A stretch of DNA of 13,391 bases from Lachnospiraceae bacterium (GTDB lineage: Bacteria; Bacillota; Clostridia; Lachnospirales; Lachnospiraceae). Positions 1 to 7,374 of this stretch are shown piece by piece; the first letter of the stretch is position 1; every line of letters starts with the position of its first letter. The DNA is taken from positions 1 through 13,391 of the forward strand of contig JAEEKC010000298.1 in the NCBI GenBank assembly GCA_016282215.1, in the 5' to 3' direction. A program made the position numbers and the translations under genes. The notes below the pieces were generated by a model. The model was not told where the DNA came from. It did not search any database and saw only the letters and a list, made by a program, of their open reading frames with translations.

Positions 1-87
1 GATCATGACAATGGAGATCACCCCGACTTCCAGGCAGAGGTAAAGCTTATATTTATGAATGATTTTGGTGATGATATACCGGATCAT
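1..87 (-). CDS. Membrane protein N-terminus, probable ABC (FtsX/MacB-type) permease, partial
   Basis: This is the first 29 codons of a gene that leaves the window on the left. Its ATG overlaps the TGA of the preceding adaptor gene (ATGA at 84-87), so translation is probably coupled. A GGAGG lies 13 nt upstream inside the adaptor gene, which is a long spacing. The frame stays open to the window edge. The peptide begins MIRYIITKIIHKYKLYLCL and then becomes hydrophobic (VGVISIVMI): a basic N-terminus leading into a first membrane helix. Position directly after two MacA/HlyD-like lipoprotein adaptors suggests the permease of the same efflux/export system. Permeases of the FtsX type often start this way, but 29 residues cannot prove the family. 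An ATPase gene is expected further left. Confidence 0.6.
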   Translation of the reverse strand, partial: MIRYIITKIIHKYKLYLCLEVGVISIVMI

Positions 88-2381
88 TTCAGAATCACAT
101 CCTCCGCATCCACGCCGCTGATAATATAAGCCGAACCCGTCACGGCTTCGGTTTTATATATCTTGACGTATTCTTTCACTACCATGTCATTTTCCACTTT
201 CCAGACATAATATTTATCCTTGCCCGTATACCGGTTTTCCTCGGTTTTCACGCTGTTAACCGGCAATGAGACAACCTTTTCAAACCGTCTTCCGCCGAAG
301 GACACCTTCATGCCCTTCATATCGGATTCGGTCAGCTCCCCGTCCAGTTTCACAAAAAACTGAAACTGCACGCCCCTGGTAAAAGGCTGGGAATATGTCA
401 CACATTCTTTTCCGTCTCTGGTAAACAGGATATTACGGCTTTGATCGGCATTGACAGCGATCACAGATCCATTCCAGCTTCCGCTTTCGCTTTTTGCCAG
501 TACCGGCTGCCCCAACAGAGGCTGATATTTCACTTTCACACCGGTTCCACCCTCCGAAAACGAAGTTAACAATCTCGTGGAATCCTTCTCATCGCCTCTC
601 ATTTCAAAAGCCATCAGATATTCGTCTTTTCCGATCTCATCGCCATCGTTATAAATCTTATAGGAAACCCTTCCGTTTTTCGGCGCGGTCACACTCACTC
701 CGTCTCCCGATGCCGTCTTTGACAATTTGCTGTACTGCTCTTGAAGCAGTGTTCGTCTGGCATTATAATCCTTGATATTCGCCTCTTCCGTTGTATGCAG
801 GATCTCAAGTTCCAAGTTCAGCCGTTCTTTCAGATGACGAAGTTCCCTGATCGCGCCATATACTGTCTCTCCCGTGACTGCATCCACTTCGTTGGTCAGA
901 TCCGGGCTGTCAAGCCCCTCTGTCTGTTTCAGCATGGTCTCGATATTGACACGCCCTGATTCAAAAGCCTGTTTCTGACGTTTTCTGTTGCGGTCAAATT
1001 TGGAAAGCGCAACCCTTGCCTCCTCAGATGCGATCACGCCCGCATTCGAAACAACGGAGCAAAGTTCCTCCCCTTCCGATACGACAGACGCCGCTGCAGA
1101 GCCGTGGTAAGTCCCGCTGACAGGTGCCATGATGAATTTCGTGTAGGGATAAGCCAGATAGGTGCTGTCTGTCTCTCCGGTCTCCGTATAATCCTGCAGG
1201 CCTGCCTGTATGGTCTCATAGGTAACAGGCGGAGTCACCATGTTTTTATAAAAAACGATCTCACCCTCTGAAAGGCCGCTGATCACTTCCGTGTAATTCA
1301 CATCATCCACCAGACCGAGTTTGACTTTTCTCTTTTCCTTTTCGCCTTTGTCATTTCTGACATAAACGAAGGTCTCACCGTTTTCCCTGTAAATCGAATC
1401 GTTACCTATGGCTAACTTTTCTTCAAAACCGTTTTCGGAAAAATAAAGCGTCAGATAATATCCGATGGTCAGATTACCGCTGCAAAGATCAAAAGACTGC
1501 GGCGGATATTTTGTCAGGCCCTGTGCATAGGAAAGCTCTGCACTTGTATAGGGATGCTCTTTGATCAGAACACGCTGTCCGTTCACAAAGGTCCATTTGC
1601 TCTTATAATTCTCATATTTATATTCGTGTGTATTCACTTCTTCTGTTTCAATGTACAGATCGTCAAAATCTGATACCACCAGTATGTTTTCGCTGGCATC
1701 CACATGATTGGTGTGGGTAAAGTCTTTCACATAGGTTATATAACCGTCATGAGCTGCGGTAAAGGTTCTGCCTGACATCTCCTTTTCCAGCTTGGCCTTC
1801 CGCTTTGCAAGACTGGCAAGATCACTGTCGATCACAGCCTTTTGATAGCGAAGATTTTCCAGCGTCTCTGCTATCTCCTTATCCTTTTTTGCAAGTTCAT
1901 AGGCATCACTTAAAATGATCTCGGTATCCCTTTCGATCCCGAGTTTTTTCAGCGTCAGATCCGTTACTTCCGAGGCCAGCGCCTTCTGTCTGTTCAGGCT
2001 CGCGATCTCGGTGGTCACCTGCTTTAATTCTTCCTTCATCTGCGTTGTATCCGACTCTGCCAGCACATCTCCTGCTTTGACATAATCTCCGACGCCAACT
2101 TTTACCTCAGAGATCGTAAGCGGAATGGACGAAAAACAGGGATAATCCTTAGGCACAACCTTTCCCTCCAAGGTTTCCACCTTTCCAACGATCCGCTTGG
2201 TCACAGGTCTGTAGGCTTCTACTTCTGCAACCGGTGACAAAAGCTCAGGCGCCTTCTCTTTTTTCCCGCAGCCGGAAAGGAGCATGACAAGACAGACAAG
2301 CAAAAGTCCTGCATAAATGTAAGGTCGCCTGCACGCCGAAGACCGATATTTATTTTTCTTCAGTCTTTCTTCTTTTCTCAT
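84..2381 (-). CDS. Double-length lipoprotein efflux adaptor (HlyD/MacA-like, two tandem modules)
   Basis: Surface-anchored adaptor of an ABC-type export system, by family analogy bridging the permease to the extracellular side. A basic N-terminus and hydrophobic stretch lead to a lipobox (LSGC, Cys38), so it is a lipoprotein. Two adaptor modules follow in one chain. Module 1: lipoyl-like half at about 75-110 (VGDYVKAGDVLAES), helical hairpin about 112-205, second lipoyl half about 207-237, beta-barrel region to about 325, membrane-proximal-like strands about 326-380 (VKLGLVDDVNYTEVISGLSEGE). Module 2: lipoyl-like half about 416-450, hairpin about 451-557, second half about 561-595 (VTAPKNGRVSYK), barrel about 610-700, membrane-proximal region 703-765. 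Usual single adaptors are about 350-450 aa; this one is 765. The start lies 3 nt after the previous stop, with a weak GAAGGG upstream. The adaptor family is fairly secure; exact domain borders and cargo are inferred or unknown. Confidence 0.85.
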   Translation of the reverse strand: MRKEERLKKNKYRSSACRRPYIYAGLLLVCLVMLLSGCGKKEKAPELLSPVAEVEAYRPVTKRIVGKVETLEGKVVPKDYPCFSSIPLTISEVKVGVGDYVKAGDVLAESDTTQMKEELKQVTTEIASLNRQKALASEVTDLTLKKLGIERDTEIILSDAYELAKKDKEIAETLENLRYQKAVIDSDLASLAKRKAKLEKEMSGRTFTAAHDGYITYVKDFTHTNHVDASENILVVSDFDDLYIETEEVNTHEYKYENYKSKWTFVNGQRVLIKEHPYTSAELSYAQGLTKYPPQSFDLCSGNLTIGYYLTLYFSENGFEEKLAIGNDSIYRENGETFVYVRNDKGEKEKRKVKLGLVDDVNYTEVISGLSEGEIVFYKNMVTPPVTYETIQAGLQDYTETGETDSTYLAYPYTKFIMAPVSGTYHGSAAASVVSEGEELCSVVSNAGVIASEEARVALSKFDRNRKRQKQAFESGRVNIETMLKQTEGLDSPDLTNEVDAVTGETVYGAIRELRHLKERLNLELEILHTTEEANIKDYNARRTLLQEQYSKLSKTASGDGVSVTAPKNGRVSYKIYNDGDEIGKDEYLMAFEMRGDEKDSTRLLTSFSEGGTGVKVKYQPLLGQPVLAKSESGSWNGSVIAVNADQSRNILFTRDGKECVTYSQPFTRGVQFQFFVKLDGELTESDMKGMKVSFGGRRFEKVVSLPVNSVKTEENRYTGKDKYYVWKVENDMVVKEYVKIYKTEAVTGSAYIISGVDAEDVILK

Positions 2382-2384
2382 CTC

Positions 2385-3626
2385 TCAGTCGCCCTTCGGT
2401 ACACTTGACACCGTAAATACTCTGAAATTCGGCACTTCCATTTCGTCATGATCATGACCGCCACCGGATGATCTGCCGCCTGCACTCTCATCTGCCGCTG
2501 TCTCCTGCTCTGCATCCCCAACCGGAATAGAGATCACGTCTCCTTCTTCGAGTCCGTCCTTGATCACGATATAGTCTCCGCACAGATCTCCGGGCGTCAC
2601 TTCCTGTACACGGAACGAGCCGTCATCCTGCATTTTATAGACATAATATCTATTATCTACATTCGGATCGGTACCGTTTCTGCCATATATGACGATCTCA
2701 GATGGCTGGATCAGAGCGGCCCGGTTGATATAGAGAACATCCTTCATCTCTTTCAGCTGTTTGTAAATGGTCAGCTTTTTTTCCTTGATCGCATTCTCAT
2801 CCACGCCGACAAGCTTAAAATAGACAATATTATCATCCCCCACGGAATTGCCGCTCACAGCGCCGGGTTTTTCAATAGTTTCCACCTCAAAATCCGCAAA
2901 CATGCTTTTTGCAACAAAATGTTGTCCGGGTGAAAAGTCCACCTGATCCTGTCCGGCATTTTGATCTGTTCTTACCGACAGATCACAGGTATAGTAACCA
3001 TCATCCGTGATCACCTTGATCATGGGTGTTCCCACCTTCAAAAATCCATCCAGCACGGAAGGATCCACGAAACTGACGACACCGTCCCCCTGAGAGATCA
3101 CGTTCAATTCGGCATAGATTCTTTCCACATCTTCCGCATAGAGCTTTGCCAGCGTGGAGTCATCCTCCAGATCGCCGATCTCATTCCTGTAATCAGACAG
3201 CGGATCGATCTCTTCAAGCTTTCGGTAATGCTCAATATCCAATTTGGCATGACGCAGCGTTTTTTCGCTGTCGCTGAGCCTGTCCTCAAGGACCTCGGAC
3301 GTAAACGAAAGCATCACATCGCCTTCCTTGACGCGGTCTCCGACTTCTACATGCAGCTGATCTACGCTCGCCTCATATTGGGTCTCAAGTTTCAGCAAAA
3401 GATCCTTCTCCACCCGGTATGATGTCTCCCCGTAACCGGACAGTTCGATCTCGCGCTCATATACAGGTGTCAGATTGCCCCTCTGCACCAAAACCGTTGC
3501 CCGTTCCACTTCCGCCGTATCGATCAGCATAGGCTGTACAAGCGGGTCCATGACAGTTTGCCCGCAGCCGGAAAAAACAAGAAGGCACACGAAAAGAAGC
3601 GCCCCCAAACGGCGACGCTTCCTCAT
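2385..3626 (-). CDS. Lipoprotein efflux adaptor (HlyD/MacA-like), His-rich C-terminus
   Basis: First gene of the export operon, 413 aa. The start at 3626 is chosen because it follows AAAGGA at good spacing and begins MRKRRRLGALLFV, a proper lipoprotein signal with lipobox FSGC (Cys21). A reading upstream to a TTG at 3752 would put 42 residues before the signal peptide and would include the promoter. A lipoyl-like half is at about 88-108 (VEVGDRVKEGDVMLSF), followed by a short, Asp/Glu-rich helical stretch about 110-175, the second half about 178-206 (ISQGDGVVSFV), a beta-barrel region, and a membrane-proximal-like region about 300-370 (VTPGDLCGDYIVIKDGLEEGD). The tail has a Gly/Ser linker and HDHDE (391-395), which could bind metal. 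The hairpin is much shorter than in the next gene. It lies 3 nt from that gene, so the two adaptors are certainly co-transcribed. Substrate unknown. Confidence 0.85.
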   Translation of the reverse strand: MRKRRRLGALLFVCLLVFSGCGQTVMDPLVQPMLIDTAEVERATVLVQRGNLTPVYEREIELSGYGETSYRVEKDLLLKLETQYEASVDQLHVEVGDRVKEGDVMLSFTSEVLEDRLSDSEKTLRHAKLDIEHYRKLEEIDPLSDYRNEIGDLEDDSTLAKLYAEDVERIYAELNVISQGDGVVSFVDPSVLDGFLKVGTPMIKVITDDGYYTCDLSVRTDQNAGQDQVDFSPGQHFVAKSMFADFEVETIEKPGAVSGNSVGDDNIVYFKLVGVDENAIKEKKLTIYKQLKEMKDVLYINRAALIQPSEIVIYGRNGTDPNVDNRYYVYKMQDDGSFRVQEVTPGDLCGDYIVIKDGLEEGDVISIPVGDAEQETAADESAGGRSSGGGHDHDEMEVPNFRVFTVSSVPKGD

Positions 3627-3693
3627 TTGATATCCTTTTATATTATCTGTATGATCAGGCAAAAATCTTTCCCCCTCGTTGTAACTATGGCAG

Positions 3694-3722
3694 ATTATAT
3701 CATGAGGGGCATAAAAAGTAAA
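3694..3722 (-). promoter_or_regulatory. Promoter of the export operon (extended -10)
   Basis: On the minus strand, a -35 TTTACT (3717-3722) lies 17 nt from a perfect TATAAT (3694-3699) preceded by TGA, giving an extended -10 (TGnTATAAT). Transcription would start near 3687, leaving a leader of about 60 nt before the adaptor start at 3626. No clear terminator hairpin or operator was seen in the leader or elsewhere in the 139-bp gap 3627-3765. Confidence 0.75.
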
Positions 3723-3765
3723 CTTTACAGAATTTAGGTAAATACCCGTCAATTTTCAATTAAAA

Positions 3766-4605
3766 TCACAAAATCCCCAGTATATTCTTTTCCATGCTCT
3801 CCAGAAGATCATGGGAATCATCCTCGATATGCGACAGATATGTCACGATCACGCCATCATTCGGCAAGATGTAGCACTTTTGCTTCCACTTGCCATTGAT
3901 ACTGTAGCCGTCACGGTATTTCCAGATATAAAAACCATAGCCGCCTTCTCTGTTCATCTGCTGAACACAAGTCGCCATCCTCACATATTCATCGGAAACG
4001 ATCCTCTTGCCTTCATAGGATCCCCCGTTCATGAGCAATAGCCCGAATTTACTCAAGTCATGAACACAAAGCTTCATGCCGGATGCACCGTAAAAATACC
4101 CCTCGGGGCTGTACGCATACTCAAAATCACTGATGCCAAGCGTCATAAAGATCTCGTCCTCGATAAGCTTGCCAAGATCCGTGCCAAACACCTTTGTGAG
4201 CGCAACGCCCACCAGATATGTACAGATGTTGCTGTAATTAAATTCGCATTCATCGGGATCGATATCACAGCCCAGCGAGAACCTGATCCAGTTATCCCCT
4301 TCCGGCCTGAAGGGAAGTCCGGGCAGTGACATGGTAAGAAGGCGCCTGATCGTCACTTTTTCCCAACCGGGCGCTGCAGTTGCGGATATATACTGCAGGA
4401 TCGGATCATCCGGGCCAATGAGACCTCTGTCATATGCTATGCCGAAAGCAACGGATAAGACCGCCTTTGTCGCGGAATAGATCTCATGAATACCATCCTG
4501 CACATCTCCCCAGGAATGGATCAGCCTGCCGTCTTTGTACACTTCTGTTCCGAAGACATTCCATCCGTTTTCTCTGATATCATTTACAAACGAATCAAAA
4601 TCCAT
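3766..4605 (-). CDS. Serine hydrolase, beta-lactamase (class C/PBP-like) family
   Basis: 279-aa protein of the beta-lactamase-fold hydrolase/esterase family (PF00144 type). The nucleophile motif SxxK is S44-A-T-K47 (YSATKAVLSVAFGIA) and the second motif YxN is Y124-S-N126 (FNYSN). The third active-site element is probably around SINGK (235-239). A helix-rich middle and a DLSKFGLLLMNGGSYEGKR segment (183-201) are typical of the family. There is no signal peptide, so it should be cytoplasmic, unlike true penicillin-binding proteins; it is probably an esterase or peptidase of unknown substrate, and nothing supports antibiotic resistance. At 279 aa it is short for the family (usually 330-400), lacking extra C-terminal strands. 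It starts 3 nt after the 101-aa gene, with GGAG inside that gene's end, so the two form an operon. Confidence 0.85.
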   Translation of the reverse strand: MDFDSFVNDIRENGWNVFGTEVYKDGRLIHSWGDVQDGIHEIYSATKAVLSVAFGIAYDRGLIGPDDPILQYISATAAPGWEKVTIRRLLTMSLPGLPFRPEGDNWIRFSLGCDIDPDECEFNYSNICTYLVGVALTKVFGTDLGKLIEDEIFMTLGISDFEYAYSPEGYFYGASGMKLCVHDLSKFGLLLMNGGSYEGKRIVSDEYVRMATCVQQMNREGGYGFYIWKYRDGYSINGKWKQKCYILPNDGVIVTYLSHIEDDSHDLLESMEKNILGIL

Positions 4606-4608
4606 TTT

Positions 4609-4914
4609 TCAGTTTTCTCCGTCATCACTGTCCAGCCCGTAATACAGGATTTCATTGTACCTGGCGTTCGCATTCTCCGCTTCCTTTTTCTTCCGCCATT
4701 CCTCGATTTCGGAACAGATCGCCAGCATTTCATCCACAACCAGCTCCACCTTCTGCGGCCTGACATTTTCAAGATATACCGTCATCCTGTGCATCGCTTT
4801 CGGGCTTCCCAACTGCCTTGCGATCTGCTCACCGAGTTCCTGCTCAAATCCGAGTTCTGTAACGACCGAAATCAGCCCATCGCGGGCCATCTCCCATTCT
4901 CTATGACTGTCCAT
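4609..4914 (-). CDS. Conserved-looking small helical protein, function unknown
   Basis: 101 aa, no signal peptide or membrane segment. It starts MDSHREWEMARDGLISVV after a GGGAG placed about 9 nt upstream. It looks all-helical: a first part rich in hydrophobic and Gly turns (GFEQELGEQIARQLGSPKAM, 22-41), a middle helix (VELVVDEMLAICSEIEEW), a very basic patch RKKK at 74-77, then an acidic tail ending DSDDGEN. No enzyme motif is visible. It is the first gene of a two-gene unit with the serine hydrolase (3-nt gap), so a joint role is possible but unproven. The palindromic repeat sits immediately upstream, and its promoter was not identified. I do not recognise a named family. Confidence 0.7.
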   Translation of the reverse strand: MDSHREWEMARDGLISVVTELGFEQELGEQIARQLGSPKAMHRMTVYLENVRPQKVELVVDEMLAICSEIEEWRKKKEAENANARYNEILYYGLDSDDGEN

Positions 4915-4933
4915 GCCATATTTCTCCCATATT

Positions 4934-5037
4934 GGGTGTCAAGTGGGTGGGTGTCATTGGGGACGGTTCTCTCTGACAACCTTGCACTACGGGTTGTCAG
5001 AGAGAACCGTCCCCACCTGACACCCGCATTGACACCC
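4934..5037. repeat. Nested palindromic repeat with GGGGACGG ends (REP/IS200-like remnant candidate)
   Basis: The core is a perfect inverted repeat with 23-bp arms, 4959-4981 and 4992-5014, around a 10-nt loop (4982-4991). Each arm runs from GGGGACGG inward to TGACAACC. Outside the core, gggtgtca (4949-4956) pairs with tgacaccc (5018-5025) across a small bulge. A further pair of the same 8-mers lies at 4934-4941 and 5030-5037, so the same word occurs four times, twice on each side. Length and perfection indicate recent origin or selection. There is no T-run next to either arm, so it is not a classical intrinsic terminator. From memory, GGGGACGGTTCT-type palindromes are scattered in Firmicute and other genomes and can flank REP-associated (IS200-like) transposases; that link is recollection, not seen here, and no transposase is present. 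Confidence 0.85.
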
Positions 5038-5058
5038 ACCATTTGCTCCACTTTGCCG

Positions 5059-5277
5059 TTATTTCGGATCGATCAGGTTCTTGATCCCATCAGCAATGCC
5101 GCCTCCTGCTACTTTTGCTTTAATGGCAGGCACTACCTTTTCAACCATATCATCGGGAAGATCAACACCCGTCGCCTTCTCAACTGCCTTCACAGGATCT
5201 TTTTTAAACTCCTCCTGAAAGTCCTTGTCATTCTTGATCTTGTCTACTGTTTTGTCGATCGTCTCTTTGATGTCCAT
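5059..5277 (-). CDS. Small Nif11/leader-like acidic-basic helical protein
   Basis: 72 aa, translated from a strong AAGGAGG 9 nt before the ATG. The sequence begins MDIKETIDKTVDKIKND, has a KDPVKAVEKATGVDLPDDMV core (25-44) and a VVPAIKAKVAGGG stretch (48-60), and ends GIADGIKNLIDPK. The pattern of an N-terminal helix, a KDP turn, a GVDLPDD turn and a C-terminal helix resembles small Clostridial proteins and, loosely, Nif11/nitrile-hydratase-type leader peptides. The GGG could mimic a leader cleavage site, but no modifying enzyme or peptidase-transporter is adjacent. It lies 26 nt after the coiled-coil gene and is probably co-transcribed. It has no Cys residues. Function unknown; it could equally be a free-standing small cytosolic protein. 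Confidence 0.75.
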   Translation of the reverse strand: MDIKETIDKTVDKIKNDKDFQEEFKKDPVKAVEKATGVDLPDDMVEKVVPAIKAKVAGGGIADGIKNLIDPK

Positions 5278-5303
5278 TCCTTTGTTCCTCCTTTTTTCGT
5301 TGT

Positions 5304-6752
5304 TTAAAACATCCCTTTTATGATCTGATGTGCGATATTCTCACCTTCCCGGTGGTCACTTCCGGTCTTGGCAAGAGAAGTCGCATACCTGTCATCACCA
5401 TAATACTTGATCTTGTAATGGCTGCCGTCCTCGGAAATCTCCATTCCCATGGATTCCAGTTCTTTGCGTTTGGATCCGCTGAGATTCCTGTATCCCTTAA
5501 ACATATCCTTGATCCGCTTACTCCGCTCTTCAGAATATCCTTTATATCCGTTGGCTCCGATGATATCGTTAAGAATATCCGCTCTCCTTGTTCTGTCCGG
5601 CACGCCTTTCCTCGCCTCCTTCAGAATTCCGACAACGATATCCTTGATCTCACCGTCATACAAGTCTGCTTCATCCCCCATAAACAAAAGCGGCATGGAA
5701 GTCAGCCCGTTCATTTTCTCCCGAAGACCGTTATTCTCAGCCTGCAGCGCCTCCACCTGATTCTTGTACTGCTCCACCTGTGATTCCAAAGACGCGATCT
5801 CCTCATCCACAGATGCAAGGAGATCATCCGCCTCATCCTTTGCCTCTTTGCTTTCACTGATGGCTTTCCTTTTTTCCTCTTCTATCCGCAGACGTTCCTC
5901 GCGGGATTGCTGCACACGCTCCTCTAATACGGCCTGCAGCACACCGCCATAAGTATACAGTTCATCCACCTTTTGCAGCTTTGCATAGGAGATCACATGA
6001 TTGACCACCCGGTCCAGCAACAGATCCGGTCTTTTATCATATCTTTCAGAGGAAAAGTGTTTGTGGCGTTTATAAGTGGAAAGATAATAAATCCCTATCC
6101 CACCTGCAATCTCAACTTTCTTATGGCACTGTTCCCGAAAGACTGTGTCACATTTTCTGACGTCCGCCACCAGCACGTGCGCTGCGCCCTTCAGTCTTGC
6201 AGCCAGCCAGTTCACATCCACCGCCGGCTGTCCGGAACGTTTTTTGGATACGTAAACGATCGGAAGATGGTACTCTTTCTTCCCGCGAAAAACAGGAGTC
6301 AGCCAACTGACATCATCCTCTGTTACCGTTACCGGTGTCCGCAGCACGTCCAGTCCGTAGTCGTCCTTCAGATATCCCCGATCGATCAGCAGTGTAAGAA
6401 TATGCGGCGTTGAAAAACTGGGATCCGTGATCAGCGCCTCATCCGCATAGCTCCGGTCAAGCCGGATACAGATCTTCCTTTCCCTGAAATTTACAACATA
6501 ATCTGAATCCCAGATCCTGCCATCTGCTTTTTTCTCATAACGGACGGCAAGAATATCACCATCGGCATATTCTAAGATCTCCATCCAGAGATTCTCATTA
6601 CCGAAACGGATATTGTGTTCGCCATTCCATTTGATATCAGGTATGATATTCTCCTGATACTTACTCTCGTTATTCCAGTCGATCACCAGCTCTATGAAGC
6701 GATCCGGTGTCAGCTTATCTGTGATTGACAGCATCGTTGAAAACAGCAGCAT
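5304..6752 (-). CDS. Unknown three-part protein: N-terminal domain, coiled coil, HicA-like C-terminus
   Basis: 482 aa; the start is fixed by AGGAGG 7 nt upstream. No signal peptide or membrane segment. Part 1 (about 1-270) is a mixed alpha/beta region with blocks such as LTPDRFIELVIDW (14-26), IRFGNENLWMEIL (48-60), LPIVYVSKK (163-171) and ARLKGAAHVLVADV (185-198); I recognise no named domain. Part 2 (about 272-349) is a highly charged Glu/Lys/Arg coiled coil. Part 3 (about 365-482) is a helical linker followed by SMGMEISEDGSHYKIKYYGD (434-453) and TGSDHREGENIAH (463-475). The GSHxKI arrangement resembles the double-stranded-RNA-binding-like fold of HicA mRNA interferases, in which the His is catalytic. 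That is by-eye similarity only. A regulatory, RNA-acting or defence role is possible but unproven. It is the first gene of a pair with the 72-aa gene. Confidence 0.8.
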   Translation of the reverse strand: MLLFSTMLSITDKLTPDRFIELVIDWNNESKYQENIIPDIKWNGEHNIRFGNENLWMEILEYADGDILAVRYEKKADGRIWDSDYVVNFRERKICIRLDRSYADEALITDPSFSTPHILTLLIDRGYLKDDYGLDVLRTPVTVTEDDVSWLTPVFRGKKEYHLPIVYVSKKRSGQPAVDVNWLAARLKGAAHVLVADVRKCDTVFREQCHKKVEIAGGIGIYYLSTYKRHKHFSSERYDKRPDLLLDRVVNHVISYAKLQKVDELYTYGGVLQAVLEERVQQSREERLRIEEEKRKAISESKEAKDEADDLLASVDEEIASLESQVEQYKNQVEALQAENNGLREKMNGLTSMPLLFMGDEADLYDGEIKDIVVGILKEARKGVPDRTRRADILNDIIGANGYKGYSEERSKRIKDMFKGYRNLSGSKRKELESMGMEISEDGSHYKIKYYGDDRYATSLAKTGSDHREGENIAHQIIKGMF

Positions 6753-6819
6753 AAAAATACCTCCTAATTAATCATATGTTTATCGACTCATCATAATCAT
6801 ACCGGCCTTTAACACGGCT

Positions 6820-7365
6820 TTAATCCTCGCCCACCAAATGCACCGTCTGATAATCATGCCCTGTAGCGGGCAGAAATCTCTCTATCACATCCGATGTCTT
6901 CATCTTAAGGCTGGATGTGCACACGCAGGGATGACATCCGAGATTCTCATCCTTCAAAACATCCTCATCGATCAACAGCTTAACCGCTTTTTCCTTATCA
7001 TTCATCAAGCCCATGATACTGACTGCCCCCGGTTCGATATCCAGGTATTTCAGCATATCTTCGGCATCCGCAAAGGAGAGCCTGGAAGAATTGATCTGTG
7101 ATGAGAGTTCCTTTGTCTTGAATTTCTTATCCCCCGGCATCATAAGCAGGTAAAAACTTGTCTTCTGCCTGTTACACAAGAAAAGATTCTTGCATATGAT
7201 CACGCCAAGCACTGCATCGATCTCATTGCATGCTTCCATATTATCCGCGCGCTCATGATCCGTTCTTTGATACGCTATGCCGAGATCATCAAGATAATCG
7301 TATGTCCGGATCTCTCTGTCCAGCCTTCCCTCCGTATTATCAGGTCTTCCGTTATATAGTTCCAT
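6820..7365 (-). CDS. Prolyl-tRNA editing deacylase (ProX / ProXp-ala, YbaK-like)
   Basis: 181-aa free-standing editing protein of the YbaK/ProX family, which hydrolyses Ala mischarged on tRNA-Pro by prolyl-tRNA synthetase; cytoplasmic. Family signatures: N-terminal REIRTYDYLDDLGIAYQRTDH (18-37), the near-invariant lysine (K59 in VIICKNLFL), MPGDKKF (77-83), the AEDMLKYLDIEPGAVSIMGL block (101-120), and GCHPCVCTSSLKM (143-155) in place of the usual HPxxNTxT-like loop. Length matches the family (about 160-185 aa). It starts 9 nt after the MutT stop, with GAGGAG partly over that stop, so the two are co-transcribed. The names prdX and proX are both used for such genes and I leave the symbol empty. 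Confidence 0.9.
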   Translation of the reverse strand: MELYNGRPDNTEGRLDREIRTYDYLDDLGIAYQRTDHERADNMEACNEIDAVLGVIICKNLFLCNRQKTSFYLLMMPGDKKFKTKELSSQINSSRLSFADAEDMLKYLDIEPGAVSIMGLMNDKEKAVKLLIDEDVLKDENLGCHPCVCTSSLKMKTSDVIERFLPATGHDYQTVHLVGED

Positions 7366-7374
7366 GTTTTCTCC

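Noticed and set aside
3627..3752. 42-residue N-terminal extension of the first adaptor
   Set aside because: It would start at TTG upstream of the lipoprotein signal and contain the promoter; the ATG at 3626 has a proper binding site and signal peptide.
4959..5014. Palindrome as an intrinsic terminator
   Set aside because: No run of T follows the stem on either strand, and the stem is far longer than usual for terminators.
4486..5307. Long open plus-strand frame (273 codons) running across the hydrolase, helical and leader-like genes
   Set aside because: It is antisense to three genes with good binding sites and family features, passes straight through the palindromic repeat, and has a composition unlike a real protein.
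5304..6752. Classical HicAB toxin-antitoxin locus
   Set aside because: HicA is a free protein of about 60-80 aa with an adjacent HicB; here the resembling segment is the end of a 482-aa protein and no HicB-like gene is present.
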